Source of the DNA: Caryophanales bacterium UBA3835
GTDB lineage: Bacteria > Bacillota_I > Bacilli_A > RFN20 > CAG-826
DNA: 12,176 nucleotides
Assembly: GCA_002392945.1 (NCBI GenBank)
Contig: DGHZ01000068.1
Location: 1-12,176 of the forward strand
Direction of reading: 5' to 3'
Positions 1 to 7,412 of the stretch are shown here, piece by piece. The position numbers were made by a program, and so were the translations under genes. The first letter of the stretch is position 1. Each line of letters opens with the position of its first letter. The notes beneath the pieces are model-generated. The model ran no database searches and was not told where the DNA came from. It worked only from the letters and a program-made list of their open reading frames with translations.

Positions 1-59
1 CGGTTGGAGTTACCGCTATGGTGTATGGCATTAAATTACTTAACAAAAAAGCTGAGTAA
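1..59 (+). CDS. C-terminal end of an unidentified protein (partial)
   Basis: The frame beginning at base 3 is open from the window edge to a TAA at 57-59. It encodes 18 residues, beginning VGVTAMVYGIKLL and ending in a basic/acidic tail (NKKAE). The hydrophobic stretch followed by a lysine-rich end could be the end of a membrane helix or a buried terminal strand, but too little is present to name a family. It is placed convergently to the hypA operon and is followed 20 nt later by a bidirectional terminator, as expected for a gene end. The other two forward frames are less convincing: one stops early and one runs on through the terminator. Confidence 0.5.
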   Translation, partial: VGVTAMVYGIKLLNKKAE

Positions 60-78
60 AAATATATTATCGAATATG

Positions 79-106
79 AAAAAGACGCGGAATACCGCGC
101 CTTTTA
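79..106. terminator. bidirectional intrinsic terminator between convergent units
   Basis: A perfect 5-bp G/C stem (86-90 with 95-99, loop AATA) is extended past one A/C mismatch by AAAAG pairing with CTTTT. The run of A on the left and T on the right lets it end transcription both from the unknown + strand gene and from the minus-strand hypB/oxidoreductase/hypA operon, whose last stop codon is at 113-115. Confidence 0.85.
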
Positions 107-112
107 TATTAT

Positions 113-457
113 CTAGATAACTTTAATATCCTTTATTGAAACATCTTTTCCAGTAATTAGATAAGTCTTACCAGAATGACAATATGGACATTCTTTACCG
201 AATTCGGTCGTGGAGTAAGTTTTGCCACAATCTTCGCAATACGTAATACCTTTGATAGTAACAAAGCTGAGTTTACATTCCTTCATGTATTTGGTCTTTT
301 TTATTGACCAGTTAAATGCATCAATGAAATATTCTTTTACTACTCCAGAAACTTCACCAACTTCTAGAGTAAGTTCGACAACTTTGTTAACTTTGTTTTC
401 TTCGGCAATTTGTTCAATTTGTTTAATGACGTGAACAACGATACCTAACTCATGCAT
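113..457 (-). CDS. hypA: HypA/HybF-type nickel metallochaperone
   Basis: This protein delivers nickel during maturation of [NiFe]-hydrogenases and, in some bacteria, of urease. It works with the GTPase HypB in the cytoplasm. It has 114 residues, the normal HypA length, and begins with the diagnostic MHE, where His2 is the family's nickel ligand. The structural zinc site is visible as C74-x2-C77 and C90-x2-C93. The ATG (455-457) lies inside the 3' end of the oxidoreductase gene, an 8-nt overlap, with only a weak AGG upstream, so it is probably translated by coupling. It is the last gene of the operon and is followed by a terminator. No hydrogenase or urease structural gene and no hypC, D, E or F is in the window, so its client is unknown. 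Confidence 0.95.
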   Translation of the reverse strand: MHELGIVVHVIKQIEQIAEENKVNKVVELTLEVGEVSGVVKEYFIDAFNWSIKKTKYMKECKLSFVTIKGITYCEDCGKTYSTTEFGKECPYCHSGKTYLITGKDVSIKDIKVI

Positions 458-3347
458 CGATAGCGTTACCTGTATCTGGCATGGTCTTTTTCGCTACTTT
501 GTAGTGTTTCTTCCATGCTTTACGTTTCTTTCTCATCATTCTGGCTTCTTTACTACCAGCATTGAACATGATTTTGAACCATCTTGGTACAGCATATTTG
601 AGTAAGCCAGTGACTTTGTCTTCGGCAAATCTCATTCTTGAAGCTTTTGGATGGTCTCTAACTAAGTGAATAGCGTCAAATTCACACTTTGTGGTACAAA
701 TACCACAACCGATACATTTATGTGGATCAACAAACGCAGCACCACAAGATAAACATCTACCAGTTTCAATTTTCACTTGTTCTTCTGTTAATGTCTTATG
801 AGCATCTTTGAAGCTATTCTTATGGTCAATGGATTCATCCATACCTGCTTCTTGTCTTCCGGCATCATCATATCCTGGAAGAGTGATATCTTCTTTATTA
901 AGTGGAGTAAATCCTCGTTTATTAAAGGCAATAGTTGGATGAGCGTTTGGTCTAACGTGTCTAGCTAAAGCATCAGCAACGGCGTGACCAGCAGCGATGG
1001 CATCGATAACAAATTTTGGTCCAGTAAAGACATCGCCACCCACAAAGATATCATCATCATTAGTTTGATATGTGACTTTGTCAGCGAATGGATAATTACC
1101 GTGCCAGAATTCAACTTTGGTGCCTTTTAATAAGTCGCCCCATTCAATGGCTTGACCAATAGCAAAGATAATCTTATCAGCCATAACACTGATGGTTTCG
1201 TTCTCATCGTATTGAGGATTGAATTTGCCTTTTTCATCAAGAGTGGAAACACACTTCTTAAAGATAATACCCTTAACTTCACCTTTTTCGTTGACAAGCA
1301 CTTCTTTAGGACCCCAAGAATTGTTGATAGAAATATCTTCTTCGAGGGTTTCTCTAATTTCTTCATTACTTGCAGGCATATGGTCTCGATCTTCTAAGCA
1401 ATACATCTCAACAGATGAAGCTTTTAATCTATGAGCGGTTCTTGCACAGTCAACAGCGACGTTACCGCCACCAACGACAACAACCTTACCTTTAAATTCT
1501 TTTTGTTTATCAAGCGCTTCTCTTAAATAGGAAACAGCGATTTCAGTTCCTTTAGCTGTATCATTAGCAACACCTGGTCTTCTTCCACCTTGGCAGCCAA
1601 TAGCGATATAGAAAGCTTTATATCCTTCCTTCTTTAAGGATTCGATAGTGACGTCTTTACCAACTTCAACGCCGCACTTGATTTCTACACCAAGCTTTTT
1701 GATGACTTCGATTTCAGCATCGATGACATCTTTTTCTAATTTATAAGCAGGAATGCCATATCTTAACATTCCGCCAGGTTTTTCATTCTTTTCGAAGACT
1801 GTTGGTTTAAAGCCAGCGACTGCTAAATAATAAGCTGCTGATAAACCAGCTGGACCAGCACCGATAATAGCGATTTTTTCGTCAAATCCGCCATAAACTG
1901 AGGCGACAATCTTTTCTGGAATATATCTATCTTTAGAAGCGATTTCTAAATCAGCAACGAATTTCTTAACAGCGTCAATAGAGACAGCTTGATCGATTTT
2001 TCCTCTAGTACATTCGTCTTCACAACGTTTATTACAGACTCTACCACAGACTGCTGGGAATGGGTTTTGAGTTTTAATTAAGGCTAAGGCTTCTCTATAT
2101 TTTCCTTCATGAGCCATCTTTAAATAACCTTGAACTGGGACATGAGCTGGACAGGCAACTTTACAAGGAGCAGTACCGGTTGGATAGGTATCACTAGCTC
2201 TAGCGGTGTCTCTATAATTTTCATCCCAGGCATATTTACCCCAGTGGATTTTATCTGGTAATGGTTGACTTGGATATTTTTGTTCTTTGCCATTTCCTTT
2301 GCATAATTTTTGTCCGAGTTTAACAGCACCGGCAGGACAGTTTGCAACACATTGTCCACACGCTACACAATTAGTAGTGGTAACTTTCGCGGTATAGGCA
2401 CTTCTAGATAAATTTGGAGTATTAAATAACATTGATGTTCTTAATGCGTTACAGATTTTAACGTCACAGTTACAAATATCAAAGATATGATCTTTACCAT
2501 CAATATTAGTGATTTGGTGAACGAATCCATTCTTTTCAGAAAGGGCAATAATTTCTAAGGCTCTTTCTTTAGTAATATAGTGAGCACGTTTTGTTTCAAC
2601 AGTGTAGTCTGCCATATCACCAAGTTGAATACACCAGTCATTAACGTCATCGATACAGCCATCACCTAATAAGGCTCTACTTGCTCTACAAGAGCAAATA
2701 CCAGCGGAGATATGTCCTTCATATTTATTTAACCAGTGAGAAATCTTTTCTACGGAAATTGCTTCTTGGTTACCCTCGATAGCTTTTTCTACTGGGATAG
2801 TATGCATACCAATACCGTTACCACCTTCAGCAATCATTTCAGTGACGCCTGCTAAAGGAATGAAGGTCATTCTTTCAAAGAAGTTAGCAACTGCAGGATT
2901 TTTCGCAATTCTATCTAATGAGGAGTTCATTAATTCAGCGGAACCAGGGACAAAATAAGATAATCTATATCTTTTAATTTTAGGAGCGTCTTCAATTGGA
3001 TGTTCGTCCGCATAATTATCTCCATAGTCATATTCAATAAATCCAATGTAAGAAAGTTCATCTAACAGTTGTTGCACTCTAGCAGGTTCAAATTTGCCTT
3101 TGAATTTCTTAATTAAATCTTCTAAGAGATACCATTTTCTTTGTTTTAGTTTAAGTAAAAAGTTAACTTGGTCTTCACTTAAAACTTCTCTAAGTCCCCA
3201 ATATTCTGGATCTGTATTTTTTACTCCGAATAATTTGTGTGGGACAACGTCGGTAATCTTCTTACCTAACTTCGCATAGTTCTTATGAAACTCTTTTTCA
3301 CCTTGATATTTTGAGGTGACTTCTGGTTTCTTACATTTCTCTGGCAT
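450..3347 (-). CDS. large multi-cluster iron-sulfur/FAD oxidoreductase (GltD-like core with ferredoxin domains)
   Basis: This is a 965-residue cytoplasmic electron-transfer protein; no signal peptide is seen. Residues about 45-110 look like a winged-helix fold. A cysteine region follows (CSC 218-220, C231, C239, C292, C294, C299), then a 4Fe-4S site (C327, C330, C333, C337). A GltD/Fer4_20-type region has C395, C399, C434, C438, C442 and C446. The flavoprotein part has a GAGPAG dinucleotide fold near 496, a second GGGNVA nucleotide fold near 626 and a VGGDVFTGP FAD segment near 769. A C-terminal CxxCxxCxxxC ferredoxin site lies at 878-888, preceded by C865/C868, and the tail is very basic. 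The family logic resembles the NAD(P)H:acceptor subunits related to glutamate synthase beta chain. The physiological donor and acceptor are not deducible. It starts in a TAATG overlap with hypB, with GGAGG encoded by the last hypB codons. Confidence 0.85.
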   Translation of the reverse strand: MPEKCKKPEVTSKYQGEKEFHKNYAKLGKKITDVVPHKLFGVKNTDPEYWGLREVLSEDQVNFLLKLKQRKWYLLEDLIKKFKGKFEPARVQQLLDELSYIGFIEYDYGDNYADEHPIEDAPKIKRYRLSYFVPGSAELMNSSLDRIAKNPAVANFFERMTFIPLAGVTEMIAEGGNGIGMHTIPVEKAIEGNQEAISVEKISHWLNKYEGHISAGICSCRASRALLGDGCIDDVNDWCIQLGDMADYTVETKRAHYITKERALEIIALSEKNGFVHQITNIDGKDHIFDICNCDVKICNALRTSMLFNTPNLSRSAYTAKVTTTNCVACGQCVANCPAGAVKLGQKLCKGNGKEQKYPSQPLPDKIHWGKYAWDENYRDTARASDTYPTGTAPCKVACPAHVPVQGYLKMAHEGKYREALALIKTQNPFPAVCGRVCNKRCEDECTRGKIDQAVSIDAVKKFVADLEIASKDRYIPEKIVASVYGGFDEKIAIIGAGPAGLSAAYYLAVAGFKPTVFEKNEKPGGMLRYGIPAYKLEKDVIDAEIEVIKKLGVEIKCGVEVGKDVTIESLKKEGYKAFYIAIGCQGGRRPGVANDTAKGTEIAVSYLREALDKQKEFKGKVVVVGGGNVAVDCARTAHRLKASSVEMYCLEDRDHMPASNEEIRETLEEDISINNSWGPKEVLVNEKGEVKGIIFKKCVSTLDEKGKFNPQYDENETISVMADKIIFAIGQAIEWGDLLKGTKVEFWHGNYPFADKVTYQTNDDDIFVGGDVFTGPKFVIDAIAAGHAVADALARHVRPNAHPTIAFNKRGFTPLNKEDITLPGYDDAGRQEAGMDESIDHKNSFKDAHKTLTEEQVKIETGRCLSCGAAFVDPHKCIGCGICTTKCEFDAIHLVRDHPKASRMRFAEDKVTGLLKYAVPRWFKIMFNAGSKEARMMRKKRKAWKKHYKVAKKTMPDTGNAIDA

Positions 3348-4021
3348 TAGTTATTCCTCCAACTTGAAACTATTTCTTTGAAATATTTTGCGACTAAATC
3401 AATATTTTCACCTGTTTTAGCACTTATCGGTATTATTGTAGCATCTTTATTACGATATTTAATATTAGAAATACATTTCTCTATATTAAAGTCAAAATAT
3501 GGGAGTGCATCTATCTTATTAATTAAAACGAGTTTACTCTTTTCAAACACTAAAGGATACTTTATTGGCTTATCGTCTCCTTCTGGGACAGATAAAATCA
3601 TCATATCCATAGAAGCACCTGTATCAAATTCCGCAGGGCAAACTAGATTACCAACATTTTCTAAAAAGATAAGATCAAAATCATTAAAATTAATACCATC
3701 TAACCCTGACTTAGTCATTCCGGCATCGAGATGACACATTCCGTTAGTGTGTAGTTGAATGGAAGTGACTCCAGTACTTTTAGCGACATTAATGGCATCG
3801 ACATCACTATCAATGTCAGCTTCCATAACTCCAATTTTAAAATCTTTTTTAAGAAGATTAATAAGTTTGATAAGAGTGGTAGTTTTACCTGCTCCTGGAG
3901 AAGACATTAAATTCACCACAAAAGTATTATGGTCTTTTAAATAATCTCTAAGAGCGTTTGCTTCTAAATCATTATCTGCATAGGCAGAACGATTCAATAG
4001 AATAGTTCTAATGTTTTCCAT
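3347..4021 (-). CDS. hypB: HypB-type GTPase, nickel insertion accessory protein (copy 1)
   Basis: This SIMIBI-class GTPase powers nickel transfer to hydrogenase precursors together with HypA. It has 224 residues. The P-loop SSPGAGKTT is at 40-48, the family segment ADIDSDVDA at 68-76, the metal-binding C96-H97 pair is present, and ENVGNLVCPAEFD at 121-133 carries C128. The guanine-specificity motif NKID is canonical at 168-171 and SAK is at 200-202. It lacks the N-terminal CxxCGC high-affinity nickel site and any histidine-rich storage stretch, as in many Gram-positive and archaeal HypB. It is first in the operon: an upstream terminator on the same strand isolates it, so its promoter must lie within the 59 nt before the ATG. 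It shares a TAATG junction with the next gene. Confidence 0.95.
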   Translation of the reverse strand: MENIRTILLNRSAYADNDLEANALRDYLKDHNTFVVNLMSSPGAGKTTTLIKLINLLKKDFKIGVMEADIDSDVDAINVAKSTGVTSIQLHTNGMCHLDAGMTKSGLDGINFNDFDLIFLENVGNLVCPAEFDTGASMDMMILSVPEGDDKPIKYPLVFEKSKLVLINKIDALPYFDFNIEKCISNIKYRNKDATIIPISAKTGENIDLVAKYFKEIVSSWRNN

Positions 4022-4060
4022 TCTTTCTCATTATATATGAGTATGCGCATATATGTAAGG
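4022..4060 (-). promoter_or_regulatory. hypB1 operon promoter with an internal inverted repeat
   Basis: On the minus strand a perfect TATAAT (4035 to 4030) is preceded, at an 18-nt spacer, by CTTACA (4059 to 4054; 4 of 6 matches to TTGACA). The -10 ends 8 nt before the ATG, so the predicted start of transcription falls at or within a few nt of the start codon. Between -35 and -10 lies an imperfect inverted repeat: arms TTATATATG (4031-4039) and CATATATGTAA (4049-4059), around a GCGC-containing centre. Such placement is typical of an operator. The regulator is unknown; a metal-responsive one is only a guess from the gene content. Confidence 0.55.
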
Positions 4061-4079
4061 AGAAAATCAATTCTAGAAG

Positions 4080-4103
4080 AAAAACAGGGCTAACCCCGTC
4101 TTT
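4080..4103 (-). terminator. intrinsic terminator of the zinc-ribbon membrane protein gene
   Basis: Read on the minus strand, the hairpin ACGGGG-TTAG-CCCTGT (a 3-bp GGG/CCC stem, one mismatch, then further pairs) is followed by TTTTT (4084 to 4080). It begins right at the stop codon of the upstream minus-strand gene and separates that gene from hypB. Confidence 0.75.
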
Positions 4104-4656
4104 AATCAACTATTACCATTCTAGCGACTTTCCATTTTTGGAATCTCACAGGAAGAGTTAAGGCAAATATTCCGATTGTAATAATCGATAATAATTCCCA
4201 AAGAATCCATCTTGGAATTAATGAACTGGCTAGGCCGTTAAATCTCATTCTATGGCCGTCGACAACTGTATTATTAACTTCCCAACGATAAACCCAACCA
4301 AGAGCGACTGGATAGCAGATTCCTAAGGTGAATAAGGTTAAAAAGAATCCAGCGATTCTCCAACCAATATATCCAAGAGTGAAACCAGTAAATTTGGATT
4401 TACCTTTTTTCTCAAATTTGGCAGGTACTTCCTTAATGACAGTTTTTACAATAACTTGAGGCTCTGGCTTTTTTTCAATAACTGGAGTAGGAGCAGCTTC
4501 TTCTTTTATTTCTTCCTTAGCTCCCTCGACTTTTACTTCAGTCTCTTTAACTGGCTTTTCTTCCTCTGCAGGATAAATAAATTTCCTATTACAGGATGGG
4601 CATCTATCAATTTTACTTGAAAAGACATAGCCGCAAATTGGACAACGATATTTCAT
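4102..4656 (-). CDS. zinc-ribbon membrane protein with DUF898/YjgN-like C-terminal domain
   Basis: A 184-residue protein in three parts. An N-terminal rubredoxin-like zinc ribbon has C5-x2-C8 and C19-x2-C22. A glutamate- and lysine-rich, proline-containing linker spans about 30-85. The C-terminal domain (88-184) carries the pattern GYIGWRIAGF, TLGICYP, YRWEVNNTVVDGHRMRFNG, then WILWELLSIITIGIF. This last part matches a repeat seen widely in small membrane proteins of Firmicutes that are annotated as DUF898-like; its function is unknown. Two hydrophobic segments (about 98-122 and 148-170) would cross the membrane and leave the ribbon cytoplasmic. The start has AGAGG 8 nt upstream and a TATACT -10 box at 4681-4676. 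It is a single-gene unit ended by its own terminator. Confidence 0.8.
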   Translation of the reverse strand: MKYRCPICGYVFSSKIDRCPSCNRKFIYPAEEEKPVKETEVKVEGAKEEIKEEAAPTPVIEKKPEPQVIVKTVIKEVPAKFEKKGKSKFTGFTLGYIGWRIAGFFLTLFTLGICYPVALGWVYRWEVNNTVVDGHRMRFNGLASSLIPRWILWELLSIITIGIFALTLPVRFQKWKVARMVIVD

Positions 4657-4664
4657 AAATAAAT

Positions 4665-4681
4665 CCTCTAAATATAGTATA
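4665..4681 (-). promoter_or_regulatory. promoter and SD of the zinc-ribbon protein gene
   Basis: On the minus strand a TATACT (4681 to 4676) sits ahead of AGAGG (4669 to 4665), 8 nt before the ATG at 4656. A weak -35 (TTTATC) lies 17 nt upstream. The predicted leader is only about a dozen nucleotides and consists mainly of the SD. Confidence 0.45.
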
Positions 4682-4696
4682 AACGATTAACTATTT

Positions 4697-4734
4697 TCGA
4701 TAAAACATTTTTATTGTGATAAAATAAGTTCAAT
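4697..4734 (+). promoter_or_regulatory. hypB2 promoter with short dyad, no SD
   Basis: TGaTAAAAT at 4717-4725 is an extended -10 element. A weak TTCGAT-type -35 lies 17 nt upstream. The start codon follows the -10 by 9 nt with no SD, so the mRNA is probably leaderless or nearly so. A perfect 6-bp inverted repeat TTTTAT-TGTG-ATAAAA (4709-4724) covers the -10 and could bind a regulator. The spacing to the divergent zinc-ribbon gene is only 78 nt, so the two promoters lie close together. Confidence 0.5.
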
Positions 4735-5409
4735 ATGAGCAATTTAGACTTTCAAATTGTAAAAGTTAAAGAAGATATTTTAATCGAAAATGATAAAAAA
4801 GCAGATTCCTTGAGAAAATTTTTAAAGGAAAAAGGAATTTATTTTATTAACGTCATGGCTTCCCCTGGAAGTGGGAAAACTACTTTATTAACTAGAATAA
4901 TTAATGCGTTAAAGGGCAAATATCGTATTGGTGTTCTTGAGGCGGATATCGATGGAGATGTGGACGCGGAAAGAATTAGCAAAAATACCGGAGTTAAAGT
5001 TATCCAGGTTCATACATCTGGAGCGTGCCATTTAACCGCACAAATGGTGGAAGATGCTTTAAAAGCGTTTGGAGTGGATGATTTAGATTTAATTATTCTA
5101 GAAAATGTCGGTAACTTAGTGTGTCCAGCAGAGTTTGACACTGGTAGCAATATCAATATGATGTTACTTTCTACATCCGAAGGGCATGATAAACCACTTA
5201 AATACCCACTCATGTTCCAAGTCAGTAAAATCGCGGTGATTTCTAAAATGGATGTCGCTGAAGTTTTTGACTTTGATATTTCTAAAGCAAAAGCAAACAT
5301 TTTATATAGAAATCCTAAGGCAAAAATCTTTGCACTTTCATCTATAAAAAATGAAGGTGTTGATAATCTAATTAACTACCTTGATAGTCTTATCCAAAAT
5401 AGTAAATAA
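4735..5409 (+). CDS. hypB: HypB-type GTPase (copy 2, divergent paralog)
   Basis: Second HypB-family nickel GTPase, 224 residues like copy 1 and clearly homologous along its length. The P-loop ASPGSGKTT is at 42-50, ADIDGDVDA at 70-78, the metal pair C98-H99 is kept, and ENVGNLVCPAEFDTG at 123-137 includes C130. It differs in the G4 motif, which is SKMD (170-173) instead of NKID, and after the CH pair (LTAQMV instead of LDAGMT). The N-terminal CxxCGC and histidine-rich segments are absent. It heads a + strand operon without other hyp genes and is followed after 1 nt by the DUF3737 gene. It may serve a different nickel enzyme or be specialised in regulation or storage. No SD is seen before the ATG. 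Confidence 0.92.
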   Translation: MSNLDFQIVKVKEDILIENDKKADSLRKFLKEKGIYFINVMASPGSGKTTLLTRIINALKGKYRIGVLEADIDGDVDAERISKNTGVKVIQVHTSGACHLTAQMVEDALKAFGVDDLDLIILENVGNLVCPAEFDTGSNINMMLLSTSEGHDKPLKYPLMFQVSKIAVISKMDVAEVFDFDISKAKANILYRNPKAKIFALSSIKNEGVDNLINYLDSLIQNSK

Positions 5410-5410
5410 T

Positions 5411-6253
5411 ATGAAATATTATAACGAGCAGTCTTTTACTGGAGAAAGAGCGATGTTTATGACTAGTGAGGCCACTTTTCATAAATGTTATTTTCATGAT
5501 GGAGAGTCCCCGCTTAAAGAAAGTAAAGATATTCAAATAATTGAATCAACATTCCAGTGGAAATACCCATTATGGTACTCACAAAATGTTAAAGTTAGGA
5601 ACTCTAAATTTTTAGAGACCGCTAGAAGTGGAATTTGGTACACAAAAGATATTGAAATCACAGATTCAGTAATTGAGGCTCCTAAAACATTTAGAAGAAG
5701 TGAATTTATATCCTTAATTAATGTTAAGTTACCTCACGCAGATGAAACTCTTTGGAAATGTAAGAATGTTCAATTAAATAACATTGAAGTTAAAGGTGAT
5801 TATTTTGGTTTTAATTCCGAAGATCTTTTAATTGAGAATCTAAATCTTGATGGGAACTATGGTTTTGATGGGGCAAAAAACATCAAAATTCATAATTCGA
5901 TCTTAAGAACCAAAGATGCATTTTGGAATGTAGAAAATGTCGTTGTTACCGATTCCACGATTATTGGAGAATATTTAGCTTGGAACAGTAAAAATGTGAC
6001 GTTTATAAACTGCAAAATCATTTCTCATCAAGGTTTATGCTATATGGATAACGTTAAAATGATTAATTGTGATCTAATTGATTCTGACTTATGTTTCGAA
6101 TATTGCTCACGTTTAGATATTAAGATTAATAATGTGGTGGAATCTATTAAAAATTCAATATCTGGACGAATTGAATGTAAGGGTATTAAAAAACTTATTT
6201 TAGAAAAAGATAAAGTTGATGCATCTAAAACGGAGATTGTAATTAATGGGTAA
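5411..6253 (+). CDS. DUF3737-family right-handed beta-helix protein
   Basis: A 280-residue protein of unknown function. The repeated short pattern of hydrophobic-x-N/D-S/C segments (for example NVKVRNSKF, DIEITDSVI, NIKIHNSIL, NVVVTDSTI, NVTFINCKI) is that of a pectate-lyase-like beta helix. Family landmarks I recognise are FTGERAMF, DGESPLKES, WKYPLWY, RSGIWYT, APKTFRRSEF, GNYGFDGAKN and GEYLAWNSKN. It has no signal peptide, so it should be cytoplasmic. The ATG at 5411, 1 nt after the hypB2 stop, gives the conserved MKYYNEQSFTGE start; an in-frame ATG at 5381 would add ten unlikely residues overlapping hypB2. No SD is seen, so coupling to hypB2 translation is likely. It overlaps the next gene by 8 nt. 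Confidence 0.85.
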   Translation: MKYYNEQSFTGERAMFMTSEATFHKCYFHDGESPLKESKDIQIIESTFQWKYPLWYSQNVKVRNSKFLETARSGIWYTKDIEITDSVIEAPKTFRRSEFISLINVKLPHADETLWKCKNVQLNNIEVKGDYFGFNSEDLLIENLNLDGNYGFDGAKNIKIHNSILRTKDAFWNVENVVVTDSTIIGEYLAWNSKNVTFINCKIISHQGLCYMDNVKMINCDLIDSDLCFEYCSRLDIKINNVVESIKNSISGRIECKGIKKLILEKDKVDASKTEIVING

Positions 6254-7409
6254 ATATAATTTCGACATAACGATTAATCGTATTAAAACTTGTAGCTCGA
6301 GATGGTGTGTTAATAAAGGGGAACTTCCTTTGGATATCGCTGATATGGATTTTTTAGTAATGCCTGAAATTAAAAAAGCGATTAAATCTAGAGCCGAACA
6401 AGCTTGCTATGGTTATACATATGTCCCTGATTCCTATTTTGAATCTTATATTAGATGGTGGAGAGATCGTCATAACACAAAACTAGAAAAAGATTGGTTT
6501 ATATTTTCAAAATCAGTAGTGGCATCTATTGACTCGATATTTAAACATTTAAGCAAAGGGAAAGATGTAGTTACAATGTTTACCCCTGTTTATAATGTTT
6601 TCTTTAACTGCATCAAGAATAACAATTTAGTTCTTAGAGAATGTGAATTCATTATTGAAAAAGATGAAATTAAAATAGATTGGAAAAAATTAGAAGCCCA
6701 ATTAAAAGGGACTAAATTTTTCTTGTTATGTAATCCGCATAATCCATTAGGAAGAGGATTCACTGTTGAAGAATTAAATAAGATAATTAACCTCTGTAAA
6801 CAGAACGATATCTATATAATTTCTGATGAAATTCACGGTGATCTTGATTTAAATAAAGGAAGATATATATCAATTTTTAATAGCGAAGTAATTCGATATG
6901 AGAAAGTAATTGCTTTATTATCTCCTAGCAAAGTATTTAATGTCGCTGGATTGCATTCTTCGGTAGCAGTCATCCCTAAAAAAGAACTACATGGAGAAAT
7001 ACAAAATGGTTTTTATCAAGATGATATTGGGGAACCTAATTATTTCGCAGTTGTTCCAATAATTACCGCATTTAATCAGGGTGATGATTATGTGGATCAA
7101 TTAAACTCTTACTTAAACGAAAATAAAGTATTTTTGAATAAATTTTTGGTCAAAAACCTGCCAAATTTAAAAATTGTCAGCGGCAATTATACTTATTTAG
7201 TGTGGATTGATATCTCTTATTATAGTCAAGATTCAAGATTGTTCGCTAAAGAATTAAAAGAAAAGACAGGGCTAATTGTTGCTCCTGGAATAAATTATGG
7301 TCATTCTGGAGAAGGATATATTAGATTAAATATTGCTACTACTAGAAAAAAATTAATTGATGCATGTAATAGATTAATGAATTATATAAATGAAAATGAG
7401 GAGGAATAA
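6246..7409 (+). CDS. MalY/PatB-like PLP-dependent C-S lyase/aminotransferase
   Basis: A fold-type I PLP enzyme of the MalY/PatB subgroup, 387 residues, the normal length. Members cleave cystathionine or cysteine S-conjugates to a thiol, pyruvate and ammonia; some have aminotransferase or regulatory roles. Visible landmarks are the N-terminal DIADMDF (31-37), TPVYNVF (113-119), CNPHNPLGR (162-170), SDEIHGDL (193-200) with the cofactor Asp194, and the Schiff-base Lys229 in SPSKVFNVAGL. A C-terminal YIRLNIA supplies the substrate-carboxylate arginine. The ATG has CGGAG about 10 nt upstream and overlaps the DUF3737 gene by 8 nt. The context with a flavin reductase and rubrerythrin hints at sulfur or redox metabolism, but the substrate cannot be read from sequence. 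Confidence 0.9.
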   Translation: MGKYNFDITINRIKTCSSRWCVNKGELPLDIADMDFLVMPEIKKAIKSRAEQACYGYTYVPDSYFESYIRWWRDRHNTKLEKDWFIFSKSVVASIDSIFKHLSKGKDVVTMFTPVYNVFFNCIKNNNLVLRECEFIIEKDEIKIDWKKLEAQLKGTKFFLLCNPHNPLGRGFTVEELNKIINLCKQNDIYIISDEIHGDLDLNKGRYISIFNSEVIRYEKVIALLSPSKVFNVAGLHSSVAVIPKKELHGEIQNGFYQDDIGEPNYFAVVPIITAFNQGDDYVDQLNSYLNENKVFLNKFLVKNLPNLKIVSGNYTYLVWIDISYYSQDSRLFAKELKEKTGLIVAPGINYGHSGEGYIRLNIATTRKKLIDACNRLMNYINENEEE

Positions 7410-7412
7410 TCT

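Noticed and set aside
1127..2359. Several open frames of 60-80 codons on both strands inside the oxidoreductase gene.
   Set aside because: They are shadows of a well-supported 965-codon gene with clear domain motifs and show no SD or protein-like composition of their own.
5381..5410. Earlier in-frame ATG for the DUF3737 gene.
   Set aside because: It would overlap hypB2 by 29 nt and add ten residues outside the family's usual start; the ATG at 5411 directly after the hypB2 stop fits better.
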